From contig CAVZOP010000001.1 in the NCBI GenBank assembly GCA_963776935.1, positions 558,001 through 622,000 on the forward strand: a stretch of 64,000 nucleotides of DNA, written 5' to 3'. Made by a program: the position numbers and the translations under genes. The stretch comes from JALOLG01 sp963776935. GTDB lineage: Bacteria; Actinomycetota; Acidimicrobiia; Acidimicrobiales; Ilumatobacteraceae. Numbering within the stretch: the first letter of the stretch is position 1; each line of letters starts with the position of its first letter. Of this stretch, positions 17,271 through 24,803 are shown piece after piece. Below the pieces are notes generated by a model, which saw only the letters and a list, made by a program, of their open reading frames with translations, made no database searches and was not told where the DNA came from.

Positions 17271-17934
17271 CGAGCTCGACGGCTCGAGCGAACACGGAGT
17301 CGAGCATCGCTTCGGTGAGTCGTCCCGTGAACGTGTTCTGCTGGCTCGGGTGGAACGAGCACACCAGCGTCGGCCCGTCCGCCAGGGCGACCTCGACGCC
17401 ATGGCCGAACCGCGGGCGTGGGCGGACGCCGAAGTGGCGGCACGCCGCCTCGTAGCCGAACGCGCCGAGGCACACGACGACGGCCACGTCGAGCACATCC
17501 ATCTCGCGACGCAGGAACGGTGCGCAGTTGTCGCGCTCATCGGGTGTCGGCGCGTTCGCCGGGGGCGCGCACTTCACCGCCGCCGTCACCCAGGCCCCGG
17601 TGAGGCGCAACCCGTCATCGAGCGACACCGACGTCGGTTGGTTCGCGAGTCCCGCCCGATGCATCGCGCGGAACAACCAGTCGCCACTGCGGTCGCCCGT
17701 GAAGACGCGGCCGGTGCGGTTCGCGCCGTGGGCGGCGGGCGCCAGCCCGAGCACGACGATGCGAGCCGCTGGATCGCCGAAGCCAGGCACCGGGCGACCC
17801 CAGTAGGTGTCGTCACTGAACGCGGCGCGCTTGGTGCGGGCCACCTCCTCACGCCACTCGACGAGGCGCGGGCAGGCACGACAGTCGATCACCTCGCCGG
17901 CGATCGCGGCCAGGTTCGTGCCGTGATGATCCAC
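17254..17934 (-). CDS. Family 5 uracil-DNA glycosylase (UdgB-like)
   Basis: A 226-residue base-excision repair enzyme. The N-terminal Fe-S cysteine motif CRACPRLVEWRE, the active-site motif GLAPAAHGANRTGR, and the later conserved CAPPANAPTPDERDNC and CSFHPSQQNTFTGRL are diagnostic of the [4Fe-4S] family 5 (UDGb) glycosylases, which remove uracil, hypoxanthine and xanthine from DNA. The GTG at 17934 is chosen because the family starts shortly before the CRACPRL motif and because TACTGT lies 8 nt upstream. It is divergent from the phosphatase gene, with overlapping -10 elements. Confidence 0.92.
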   Translation of the reverse strand: MDHHGTNLAAIAGEVIDCRACPRLVEWREEVARTKRAAFSDDTYWGRPVPGFGDPAARIVVLGLAPAAHGANRTGRVFTGDRSGDWLFRAMHRAGLANQPTSVSLDDGLRLTGAWVTAAVKCAPPANAPTPDERDNCAPFLRREMDVLDVAVVVCLGAFGYEAACRHFGVRPRPRFGHGVEVALADGPTLVCSFHPSQQNTFTGRLTEAMLDSVFARAVELVSSAH

Positions 17935-17942
17935 GACGATCG

Positions 17943-17952
17943 ACAGTAGGTT
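17943..17952. promoter_or_regulatory. Overlapping divergent -10 elements
   Basis: Within ACAGTAGGTT, the minus strand reads TACTGT, 8 nt before the UDG GTG, and the plus strand reads TAGGTT, 12 nt before the ATG at 17965. The two divergent genes therefore share a 30-bp spacer with overlapping promoters and could be mutually exclusive. Confidence 0.35.
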
Positions 17953-17964
17953 GGCGGGCGGATC

Positions 17965-18618
17965 ATGACGAAGAAGGCGATCAAGCAACCAGACCACGGC
18001 ACGACGATCCTCCTCGTGCGCCACGGCCAGACGGCAACGACCGGGACCTTGCTGCCCGGCCGTGCACCCGGGCTGCACCTCGCCGAGGAGGGCATCCGGC
18101 AGGCCGAACGGGCCGCCGAGCGGATCGCCGAGCTCGAGCGCGTCGACGCCGTCTACTGCTCACCGCTCGAGCGGACCCGCGAGACCGCCGCGCCGATCGC
18201 CGCCGCGCGTGGGCTTCGACCGCGCGCCCACAAGGGCTTGCTCGAGTGCGATTTCGGCGAGTGGACCGGTGCCGAGCTGAAGAACCTCATGAAGCTCCCC
18301 GAGTGGGGCACCGTGCAGCGGTCGCCGTCGACGTTCCGCTTCCCGGCTGGTGAGAGCTTCGCCGAGATGCAGCACCGCATGATCACCACGCTCGACGCGC
18401 TGCGCGCCGAGCATCGGGGCGGCACGATCGTGTGCGTGTCGCACGCCGATCCGATCAAGGCGGCCATCGCCCACGCGATCGGCACCCACCTCGACCTGTT
18501 CCAGCGCATCGTCGTGTCGCCGTGCTCGGTCAGCGTGATCGCGATCGGCAACGGCGGGCCGGTCACGCTCACCGTCAACTCCACGGGCGGCTCGCTGGCG
18601 GAGCTCCAGCCATCATGA
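17965..18618 (+). CDS. MSMEG_4193-family putative phosphomutase/histidine phosphatase
   Basis: A 217-residue histidine-phosphatase-superfamily protein: the RHG motif LLVRHGQT near residue 17 carries the phosphorylated His, CSPLERTRETA follows at about 54, and the second His lies in CVSHADPIKAA. The long middle region and C-terminus match the actinobacterial MSMEG_4193 subfamily (TIGR03848), whose substrate is not established. Its stop overlaps the ATG of the DUF3090 gene (ATGA), and the SCO1664-type gene follows, a trio conserved across Actinobacteria. Confidence 0.92.
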   Translation: MTKKAIKQPDHGTTILLVRHGQTATTGTLLPGRAPGLHLAEEGIRQAERAAERIAELERVDAVYCSPLERTRETAAPIAAARGLRPRAHKGLLECDFGEWTGAELKNLMKLPEWGTVQRSPSTFRFPAGESFAEMQHRMITTLDALRAEHRGGTIVCVSHADPIKAAIAHAIGTHLDLFQRIVVSPCSVSVIAIGNGGPVTLTVNSTGGSLAELQPS

Positions 18619-19121
18619 GCGCGCCGTTCTTCGAGTTCGACGAGGTCGATGCGTTCACGACCGGCGCCCTCGGCCGACCCGGTGAGCGGGTGTTCTTCCT
18701 CCAGGCCCGAGTCGGGCGGCAACGCGTCGCGGTCAAGTGCGAGAAGCAACAGGTCGCGGCGATCGTCGAGTACCTACGGCGCGTGCTGAAGGACCTCCCG
18801 CCACCTGAGGAGCGACCCGTCGACGGCGCGCTCGAGCTCGCCACGCCGGTCGACCAGGTCTTCGTCCTCGGTCCGATCGGGCTCGGTTACGACCGCACGA
18901 GCGACAAGCTCGTCGTGCAACTCGAGGAGCTGGTGCCCGTCGACGACGACGGTGAACCGATCACCACCGAGCAGGGGCACGTTCGCATCTACGTGACACG
19001 CAGCCAGGCGAACGCGTTCTGCGAACACGCCGAGCAGGTCGTCGCCGCCGGCCGGCCGAGCTGTCAATGGTGCGGCCTCCCGATCGATCCCGATGGTCAT
19101 CCGTGCCCGCGCATGAACTGA
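18615..19121 (+). CDS. DUF3090 family protein
   Basis: A 168-residue protein of the actinobacterial DUF3090 family (TIGR03847): N-terminal SAPFFEFDEVDAFTTGALGR, then GERVFFLQARVGRQRVAVKCEKQQ. The C-terminus carries a CQWCGLPIDPDGHPCPRMN cluster that looks like a small zinc-binding knuckle. Function unknown. The start overlaps the stop of the phosphatase gene and its own stop overlaps the SCO1664-type gene, so the three are translationally coupled. Confidence 0.92.
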   Translation: MSAPFFEFDEVDAFTTGALGRPGERVFFLQARVGRQRVAVKCEKQQVAAIVEYLRRVLKDLPPPEERPVDGALELATPVDQVFVLGPIGLGYDRTSDKLVVQLEELVPVDDDGEPITTEQGHVRIYVTRSQANAFCEHAEQVVAAGRPSCQWCGLPIDPDGHPCPRMN

Positions 19122-19825
19122 GCCGGCCAGGCATCCCCGATCCGCTCGCGTTCCTGCACGACGGTGAGATCGAAGTCGAAGGCCGGATGCCGTGGGCATC
19201 GAACGCCACGTTCCTCGTGACGGTGCGCTGCGGCGACGCCGAGCAGCGGGCGATCTACAAGCCGGTCCGCGGCGAGCGGCCGCTGTGGGACTTCGAGCCC
19301 GGGTTGCACCGGCGTGAGCTCGGCGCGTTCGTCCTCAGCGAGGTGCTCGGGCTCGGGGTGGTCCCGCCGACGGTGGTGCGCGAGGGTCCGTACGGTGAGG
19401 GGTCGCTGCAGTGGTTCGTCGACGCCGACCACACCGAGCACTACTTCACGATCTTCGAGCACCGACCCGACGTCCACGATCAGTTGCGTTCGATCGCCGT
19501 CCTCGATCTCATCGCCAACAACACCGACCGCAAGAGCGGGCACTGCCTGCTCGCCGGCGACCGCGTCTGGGCGATCGACAACGGGCTGTGCTTCGCCGCG
19601 CCGTTCAAGCTGCGCACCGTGATCTGGGAGTTCGCCGACGAGTCGATCGACGAGTCGGCGCTGTCGCGCGTCGAGGCGCTGGCCGCGGCGGTGCCGCGGG
19701 AGCTGGCCGCGCTGCTCGACGACGACGAGGTCGCGGCCCTGCAGTACCGGGCCACCAAGCTGCTGACCGAGCGCCGTTTCCCCGCCGACACCTCAGGCCA
19801 CCGCTACCCCTGGCCGCTCGTCTGA
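19103..19825 (+). CDS. SCO1664 family protein (PI3/4-kinase-like fold)
   Basis: About 240 residues of the actinobacterial SCO1664 family (TIGR03843), which has remote similarity to phosphatidylinositol 3/4-kinases. Visible conserved blocks are AIYKPVRGERPLWDFEPGLHRREL (nucleotide-binding lysine region), LDLIANNTDRKSGHCLL (catalytic-loop-like) and VWAIDNGLCF (metal-binding-like Asp). A protein- or small-molecule-kinase activity is plausible but unproven. GTG at 19103 is preferred because it gives the usual N-terminus and a 19-bp overlap with DUF3090; the in-frame GTG/ATG near 19067 is the alternative. Confidence 0.88.
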   Translation: MPAHELSRPGIPDPLAFLHDGEIEVEGRMPWASNATFLVTVRCGDAEQRAIYKPVRGERPLWDFEPGLHRRELGAFVLSEVLGLGVVPPTVVREGPYGEGSLQWFVDADHTEHYFTIFEHRPDVHDQLRSIAVLDLIANNTDRKSGHCLLAGDRVWAIDNGLCFAAPFKLRTVIWEFADESIDESALSRVEALAAAVPRELAALLDDDEVAALQYRATKLLTERRFPADTSGHRYPWPLV

Positions 19826-19834
19826 CCCCTCCTC

Positions 19835-20803
19835 TCAGGAGCGGGATTGGAGGGCTTCGATCAGTTTGGGGAGGACCTTGTGGACGTCGCCCACGATGCC
19901 GAGGTCGGCGACACCGAAGATCGGCGCCTCTTTGTCCTTGTTGATGGCGATGATGTTCTTCGAGCCCTTCATGCCGACCATGTGCTGGGTCGCCCCGGAG
20001 ATGCCGGCCGCGATGTAGACCTTGGGCTTGACGACCTTGCCGGTCTGGCCGACCTGCGAGCTGTACGGCACCCACCCGGCATCGACGATCGCCCGTGACG
20101 CACCCGCCGCCCCCTTGAGGAGCTTGGCGAGCTGCTCGATCATCTCGTACTTGCTGGCCTCGCCGAGCCCACGACCGCCGGACACGACGATGTCGGCCTC
20201 GTCGAGCTTGGGACCCTTCGACTCCTCGACGTGGACCGCGGCGACGGTGGCACCGCCGGTCGCGCCGAGGTCGGGAACCGGGGCGTCGACGATCTCGGCC
20301 GCCGATCCGCCGGACGGCTCGGCCGGGAAGCTCTTCGGCCGGAACACGGTGAGGTACGGCGCGCCGCCGGTGAACGTCGTGGTGACGAGCGTGTTGCCGC
20401 CGAACACGGGCGTGGTGACCTTCACCGTGTCGCCCTCGACGGCGAGATCGACGTTGTTGGTGAGCACCGTGCGGTCGAGCTTCACCGAGAGACGGGCGAC
20501 GACGTCGCGGCCTTCGTAGTTCTGCGGGAACAGGACGAGGTCGGGCGAATCGCCGCCGTCGATCACGGCCTTCATGGCCGAGGCGACCGACGCGCCCGGC
20601 AGGTTGCCGCCGAGATCGCCGGTGGAGTAGGCCGTGGTCGCGCCGTACTCGCCGAGCGCACCGGCGATCGCCGAGGCGTCGCCGGCGACGAAGGCGGCGA
20701 CCGTGCCACCGAGCGAGCGGGCCTTGGTGAGCAGCTCGAGCGTCGCCGAGGTCGGCGCCCCGTTGGCCTCCTGCGCGAACACCCAGATCTTGTCGATTGC
20801 CAT
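19835..20803 (-). CDS. etfA: Electron transfer flavoprotein alpha subunit
   Basis: A 322-residue EtfA: N-terminal domain (MAIDKIWVFAQE) and the C-terminal FAD-binding domain with VSGGRGLGEASKYEMIEQLAKLLKGA, VGQTGKVVKPKVYIAAGISGATQH and INKDKEAPIFGVADLGIVGD. With EtfB it carries electrons from acyl-CoA dehydrogenases to the membrane quinone pool through ETF:quinone oxidoreductase. It lies 33 bp downstream of etfB on the same strand; AGAGGA precedes the ATG. The 3' end nearly abuts the convergent SCO1664 gene. Confidence 0.96.
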   Translation of the reverse strand: MAIDKIWVFAQEANGAPTSATLELLTKARSLGGTVAAFVAGDASAIAGALGEYGATTAYSTGDLGGNLPGASVASAMKAVIDGGDSPDLVLFPQNYEGRDVVARLSVKLDRTVLTNNVDLAVEGDTVKVTTPVFGGNTLVTTTFTGGAPYLTVFRPKSFPAEPSGGSAAEIVDAPVPDLGATGGATVAAVHVEESKGPKLDEADIVVSGGRGLGEASKYEMIEQLAKLLKGAAGASRAIVDAGWVPYSSQVGQTGKVVKPKVYIAAGISGATQHMVGMKGSKNIIAINKDKEAPIFGVADLGIVGDVHKVLPKLIEALQSRS

Positions 20804-20836
20804 GACGTCGGGTCCTCTTCTCAGATTTCTCAGGCC

Positions 20837-21613
20837 TCAGATGACCTTGAGGTCCTCGAGGAAGGCGACGATGCGCTGGAACGCCTCACCGTCGTCCTCG
20901 ATGATCTCGCCGGCCTGGCGTGCCGCGGCTTGGCTGACGTCGACGATCTGCTGCCCGGAACCGGCCCAGCCGACCGGCGCCACTCCCAGATCGCCGGCCG
21001 TCACGGCGTCGACGGGCTTGGACTTGGCGGCCATGATGCCCTTGAAGCTCGGGTAGCGCGGCTCGACGACGCCGGCGGTGACGCTGACCACGGCGGGGAG
21101 CGGACAGGTGACCTCGTCGTACCCGGCTTCGGTCTGCCGGCTCACCTTGAGCGCCCCGCCATCGACCTCGATGTGCTTGGCGAACGTGACCGACGGCAGC
21201 CCGAGCACCTCGGCCAGCTGCTCGGGGACGGTGCCCGTGTAGCCGTCGCTCGATTCCGTGCCGGCGATGACGAGGTCGGCGCCGCCGAGGCGCTGCACCG
21301 CGGCGGCCAGGATCTTGGCCGTAGTGAGCGCGTCGGACCCGGCGAGCTCCGGGTCGGACACGAGAACTCCCTTGGCAGCACCCATCGCCAGCGCCGTGCG
21401 CATCCCCGACATCTCGCCGTTGGGCGCCATCGACACGATGCTCACCTCGCCGTCGCCGGCGGTGGCCACGAGCTGCAGGGCCATCTCGACGCCGTAGCTG
21501 TCGGACTCGTCGAGGATCAGCTTTCCGTCCCGCTTGAGCGTGTTCGTTGCCGGATCGAGCTCACCCGGCGAGGCCGGGTCGGGGATCTGTTTGACGCACA
21601 CGATCACGTTCAT
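20837..21613 (-). CDS. etfB: Electron transfer flavoprotein beta subunit
   Basis: A 258-residue EtfB: MNVIVCVKQIPDPA at the start, the AMP-binding/recognition region (AGTESSDGYTGTVPEQLAEVLGLPSVT) and a typical end containing PRYPSFKGIMAAKSKPV. Partner of EtfA downstream. A leaderless or near-leaderless start is likely, with AACAAT 8 nt before the ATG on the minus strand. It is divergent from the lipid kinase gene. The two subunits would serve the acyl-CoA dehydrogenase encoded at 10.5-11.8 kb among others. Confidence 0.96.
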   Translation of the reverse strand: MNVIVCVKQIPDPASPGELDPATNTLKRDGKLILDESDSYGVEMALQLVATAGDGEVSIVSMAPNGEMSGMRTALAMGAAKGVLVSDPELAGSDALTTAKILAAAVQRLGGADLVIAGTESSDGYTGTVPEQLAEVLGLPSVTFAKHIEVDGGALKVSRQTEAGYDEVTCPLPAVVSVTAGVVEPRYPSFKGIMAAKSKPVDAVTAGDLGVAPVGWAGSGQQIVDVSQAAARQAGEIIEDDGEAFQRIVAFLEDLKVI

Positions 21614-21660
21614 CGGCAGCCATTGTTACCGGTCGGTCACATTCCGTCCCAACCGGCCCA

Positions 21661-21666
21661 TATCTT
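21661..21666 (+). promoter_or_regulatory. Candidate -10 box, leaderless lipid kinase gene
   Basis: TATCTT, a good match to TANNNT, ends exactly 6 nt before the GTG at 21673. Confidence 0.5.
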
Positions 21667-21672
21667 TCACCC

Positions 21673-22593
21673 GTGCGAATCCTGCTGGTGGTCAACTCGT
21701 TTGCGTCGTCGGTCACGGCGCGCAACACGGTCGTCGTCCACCGCCGGCTCGCACGCGACAACGACGTCGAGGTGGTCGAGACCAACCGGCGCGGCCATGC
21801 GACGCGGTATGCGGCCGACGCCGCACGGCGCGGGTTCGACGTCGTCATCGGCTACGGCGGCGACGGCACGCTCAACGAGGTGGCGACGGGGATCGCCGGC
21901 ACCGACGCCGCACTCGGCGTGCTGCCCGGTGGGTCGACGAACGTGTTCGCCCGCACGCTCGGCCTGCCGAACGACCCGATCGCCGCCGTCGATCTGTTGG
22001 CGAACGGCATCGCGGCGCGCGACATCCGCCCGATCGGGCTCGGTCGGGTCAACGGGCGGTTCTTCTGCTTCCACACCGGGATCGGATACGACGCAGCCAC
22101 GGTCCGCAAGGTCGAGCAGCACGCCTCGATGAAGCGCTGGTTCGGCCACCCGCTCTTCATCTGGTCGGCACTCACGACCTGGGCCAACGGCTACGACCGC
22201 GACCGCCCCCACTTCTCGCTCGCCGCCGGCGACGATCACCACCTCGACGACGGCTACTTCTCGATCGTCCTCAACACGAACCCGTACACCTACCTCGGTA
22301 ACCGTCCCCTCGACCTGTCCCGTGCCGCCACGCTCGATCGTGGCCTGGTGGCGGTCACGTTTCGCACGCTTCGGGCCGGAGCCATCCTGAAAGGCCTCTC
22401 GGGCGCGCTGCGCGGCGGTGGTGTCCGCCCCAACGAACACCTCACCGAGTGGACCGACCTCGACGAGCTCGTCGCCTGGCACGACGAGCCGTTCCCGTAT
22501 CAGGTCGACGGCGACTACCTCGGCGAGACGAGCCGGCTCGAGTTCGCCCACGTGCCCGATGCGGTGCGGCTGGTGTTCCCCGCTTTGACCTGA
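21673..22593 (+). CDS. Diacylglycerol kinase family lipid kinase
   Basis: A 306-residue cytosolic lipid kinase. It contains the nucleotide-binding GYGGDGTLNEVATGIAG (residues 55-71), then GVLPGGSTNVFARTLGLP, and the second-domain features GIGYDAATVRKVE and PFPYQVDGDYLG. The family phosphorylates diacylglycerol, sphingosine or related lipids. The mycobacterial relatives act in phosphatidylinositol mannoside metabolism, but the exact lipid is not predictable. The GTG start is supported by TATCTT 6 nt upstream. It is convergent with the glycerophosphodiesterase gene. Confidence 0.92.
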   Translation: MRILLVVNSFASSVTARNTVVVHRRLARDNDVEVVETNRRGHATRYAADAARRGFDVVIGYGGDGTLNEVATGIAGTDAALGVLPGGSTNVFARTLGLPNDPIAAVDLLANGIAARDIRPIGLGRVNGRFFCFHTGIGYDAATVRKVEQHASMKRWFGHPLFIWSALTTWANGYDRDRPHFSLAAGDDHHLDDGYFSIVLNTNPYTYLGNRPLDLSRAATLDRGLVAVTFRTLRAGAILKGLSGALRGGGVRPNEHLTEWTDLDELVAWHDEPFPYQVDGDYLGETSRLEFAHVPDAVRLVFPALT

Positions 22594-23292
22594 TCAGCTG
22601 GCGTCGCGCACGGCGAGGGCGATGTCGGGAACGTTCGTGCAGATCCCGTCGACGCCCCACGCGATCAGCTCGCGCATGCGCTCCGGGTCGTCGCAGGTCC
22701 AGGTGTTGACGGCGATCCCGGCCGCGTGACAGTCGTCGACAGCGGAACGATCGAGCGTGCCGACCCACGGATGCAGGGCCACGTGACCGCGCGACGTCAG
22801 CGTGCGGACGGCGTCGGCCGGGACGTCGACGACGAGCCACGCCGTCGCCACGCCCGCCGCGGTCGCCTGCACCGCATCGACCATCGCCAGGTCGAACGAC
22901 GACACCAGCCACCGCCGTGGACCGGCGACGGCCAGCGCCTCGCGCACGACGCGCGGGGCGATCGACCGGGTGGGGTCGAAGTCCGGTTCGCCCGCGTCGT
23001 TCTTGATCTCGATGTTGACCGTGATCTCGACCGCGCCGCTCGGGCCGGCGCACGCCAGGAGCGCATCGCGCAGGTCCGGGACATGGTCCGGCAGGTCGCG
23101 CCGATCGAGGTCGATGATCGCCATACCGGTCGCGATCCGAGCGTCGTGATGGACGACGAGCTGACCGTCCCGGGTCCGGCGCACGTCGAGCTCCACGGCG
23201 TCGGCGCCCATGGCCACTGCCAGCGCGAACGCCTCGACCGTGTTCTCGGGTGCGGCGCGAGAAGCACCGCGATGGGCGATGATGTCGGTCAT
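22594..23292 (-). CDS. glpQ: Glycerophosphodiester phosphodiesterase
   Basis: A 232-residue GDPD-family TIM barrel: IIAHRGASRAAPENT with the catalytic His, then GADAVELDVRRTRDGQLVVHHDA with the metal-binding Glu and Asp and second His, and the end motif GVDGICTNVPDIA. It hydrolyses glycerophosphodiesters to glycerol 3-phosphate and an alcohol. No signal peptide is visible, so it should act in the cytosol. The stop codon abuts the convergent lipid kinase gene, suggesting a shared phospholipid theme but no operon. Confidence 0.93.
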   Translation of the reverse strand: MTDIIAHRGASRAAPENTVEAFALAVAMGADAVELDVRRTRDGQLVVHHDARIATGMAIIDLDRRDLPDHVPDLRDALLACAGPSGAVEITVNIEIKNDAGEPDFDPTRSIAPRVVREALAVAGPRRWLVSSFDLAMVDAVQATAAGVATAWLVVDVPADAVRTLTSRGHVALHPWVGTLDRSAVDDCHAAGIAVNTWTCDDPERMRELIAWGVDGICTNVPDIALAVRDAS

Positions 23293-23422
23293 CGCCCGAT
23301 ACTCTGCATCGCGGCACGGCTTCCCGCATCACGGTTCGCCACGTCAGCATCACCGCGACACAGGAATAGTCAGACCCGGGTATCACTTTTTCAGATGGCC
23401 CACGCGGTTTCATCTGAAAGTC

Positions 23423-23451
23423 TTGCGGGCGACCGGATCTCCGCATAGCTT
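23423..23451 (+). promoter_or_regulatory. Candidate promoter of whiB
   Basis: In the 220-bp spacer before whiB, TTGCGG (23423-23428) and TAGCTT (23446-23451) are separated by 17 bp, a good sigma70-like arrangement. It would give a leader of about 55 nt containing the GAGGAG ribosome site. The rest of the spacer (23293-23422) shows no other clear structure. Confidence 0.4.
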
Positions 23452-23512
23452 GACCGCGACGACGCCGAGCACCTCCAGCTCTGCCGACAACCAGCCTTCG
23501 AGGAGCTCCTCC

Positions 23513-23809
23513 GTGACGATCCTTGCTACCAGCCTCGCCCTGGCATCGGCCGACGATCAGTGGCGTGACCAGGCCCTTTGCAGGGACACCGATCCGGATC
23601 TGTTCTTCCCCGTGGGCACCACCGGGATGGCGCTGGTGCAGGTCGAGCACGCCAAGCGGGTGTGCGGCCAGTGCACCGTCTCGTCCGCCTGTTTGGACTT
23701 CGCCCTGGCGACCAACCAGGACTCCGGCATCTGGGGTGGGCTCTCCGAGGAGGAGCGGCGGGTCATCCGTCGCAAGCGAGCCGCGGCGCTGCGGGCGACC
23801 GCCGTCTGA
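23513..23809 (+). CDS. whiB1: WhiB-family iron-sulfur transcription factor (whiB1-like)
   Basis: A 98-residue Wbl protein with the four cluster-binding cysteines Cys23, Cys51, Cys54 and Cys60 (C-x27-C-x2-C-x5-C), the GIWGG turn at 72-76, and a basic C-terminal DNA-binding tail (RRVIRRKRAAALRA). It should bind a nitric-oxide- and oxygen-sensitive [4Fe-4S] cluster and partner with the primary sigma factor. The GTG at 23513 has GAGGAG 7-13 nt upstream. The nearby pdtaS on the opposite strand reproduces the whiB1-pdtaS neighbourhood of mycobacteria, with an MscS gene inserted between. Assignment to whiB1 rests on that synteny and on the sequence pattern. Confidence 0.88.
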   Translation: MTILATSLALASADDQWRDQALCRDTDPDLFFPVGTTGMALVQVEHAKRVCGQCTVSSACLDFALATNQDSGIWGGLSEEERRVIRRKRAAALRATAV

Positions 23810-23818
23810 TCACACGCG

Positions 23819-24712
23819 TCAGCGGGCCGAGCCGGGCCCGTCGACGAGCACTCGCTGCGCGCGTTCCGTGAGCAGTTGTGCCTCACGCTCGTCGAGCGGC
23901 CGGAGCGTGCGCACGTCAACCGCGACCTGCCCGGTGTGCGGTTCGTAAGCGGCGATGTCGCCGAGGAAGATCACGTCGGTCAACTCCGACGACCCGGCGA
24001 GACCCCTGACGGCTTCGGCGACCTCGTCGGCGCCTGGGTTGCCCTCGACCGACAACCGCAGCGTCGTCGTGGTCGCCTCCTGCGAGAGGTTCCGGAGTTG
24101 CGACAGCGCATGGTTCGGGAAGTGCATCGTGCTCGACGCATCGCGCAAGCGGGTGCTGAACAGGCCGATGTGGTCGACGATGGCGTGAACCGGGTCGCTC
24201 CAGCCGACCTCGACGACGATCTCGTCGCCGACGCCGTAGCGGTCCTCGAAGTGGACCGTGAGGCCGGTGAGGTAGTCGTTGACCTTGTGCTGGCCACCAA
24301 TCGCAACGGCCGCGCCGAGGAATCCGGCGCTCGACAGGAAGAAGGCGGCGTCGATGTCGAGCAGGTGGAAGCCGACGATCGTGATCACGATCCACATCAC
24401 GAGCGAGATCAGGTGGTTCAGCATCCGCGACGCGGCATCGATGCGCTGGCGCCGGCGGTGCTCGCCCATCTCGAACGACTCGCCCCCGACTCGCCGCGAA
24501 CGGTGGCGCCACCAGCTGGACGGGGTGGCGACGCTGCGAGTCGCGACCCGGCGCACGACGCGGCGGATCACGAAACCGCTGACGCGGCTGAGGATCAGGC
24601 CACCGAGCACGAGTACGGCGACGATCAACGCCCTCGACATCGTGGGTCCGTCGACGGCGCTGTCGGCCGCGGCAGCGACGAATCGCGAGGGGACGGGAGC
24701 GACGTGGACCAT
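23819..24712 (-). CDS. Mechanosensitive ion channel protein (MscS family)
   Basis: About 297 residues: an N-terminal membrane segment (LIVAVLVLGGLIL), a basic loop, then the MscS core with the pore-lining helix region (FFLSSAGFLGAAVAIGGQHKVNDYLTGL) and the beta domain (YGVGDEIVVEVGW...VDHIGLFSTRLRD...FPNHALSQLRNLS). It opens under membrane tension to relieve osmotic shock. The ATG at 24712 has CACACT 7 nt upstream; a GTG at 24715 is the alternative. The gene separates whiB and pdtaS and is convergent with whiB. Confidence 0.9.
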   Translation of the reverse strand: MVHVAPVPSRFVAAAADSAVDGPTMSRALIVAVLVLGGLILSRVSGFVIRRVVRRVATRSVATPSSWWRHRSRRVGGESFEMGEHRRRQRIDAASRMLNHLISLVMWIVITIVGFHLLDIDAAFFLSSAGFLGAAVAIGGQHKVNDYLTGLTVHFEDRYGVGDEIVVEVGWSDPVHAIVDHIGLFSTRLRDASSTMHFPNHALSQLRNLSQEATTTTLRLSVEGNPGADEVAEAVRGLAGSSELTDVIFLGDIAAYEPHTGQVAVDVRTLRPLDEREAQLLTERAQRVLVDGPGSAR

Positions 24713-24803
24713 CACTGTCAGTGTGCCACCGCCAGCCCAATTATGACGATCAGGTGACGAAAGTCGCCCTCGCCGCGGGTTCAGCGGCGTCGTCGATGTC
24801 GGC

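Noticed and set aside
19829..19842. CTCCT/AGGAG mini-hairpin between SCO1664-type gene and etfA as a terminator
   Set aside because: The stem is only 5 bp with a 3-nt loop and overlaps the etfA stop codon; too weak to call.
20231..22132. A 633-codon plus-strand open frame across etfA and etfB
   Set aside because: It is antisense to two textbook genes, has Arg/Gly/Asp-rich composition without domains, and arises from the high GC content.
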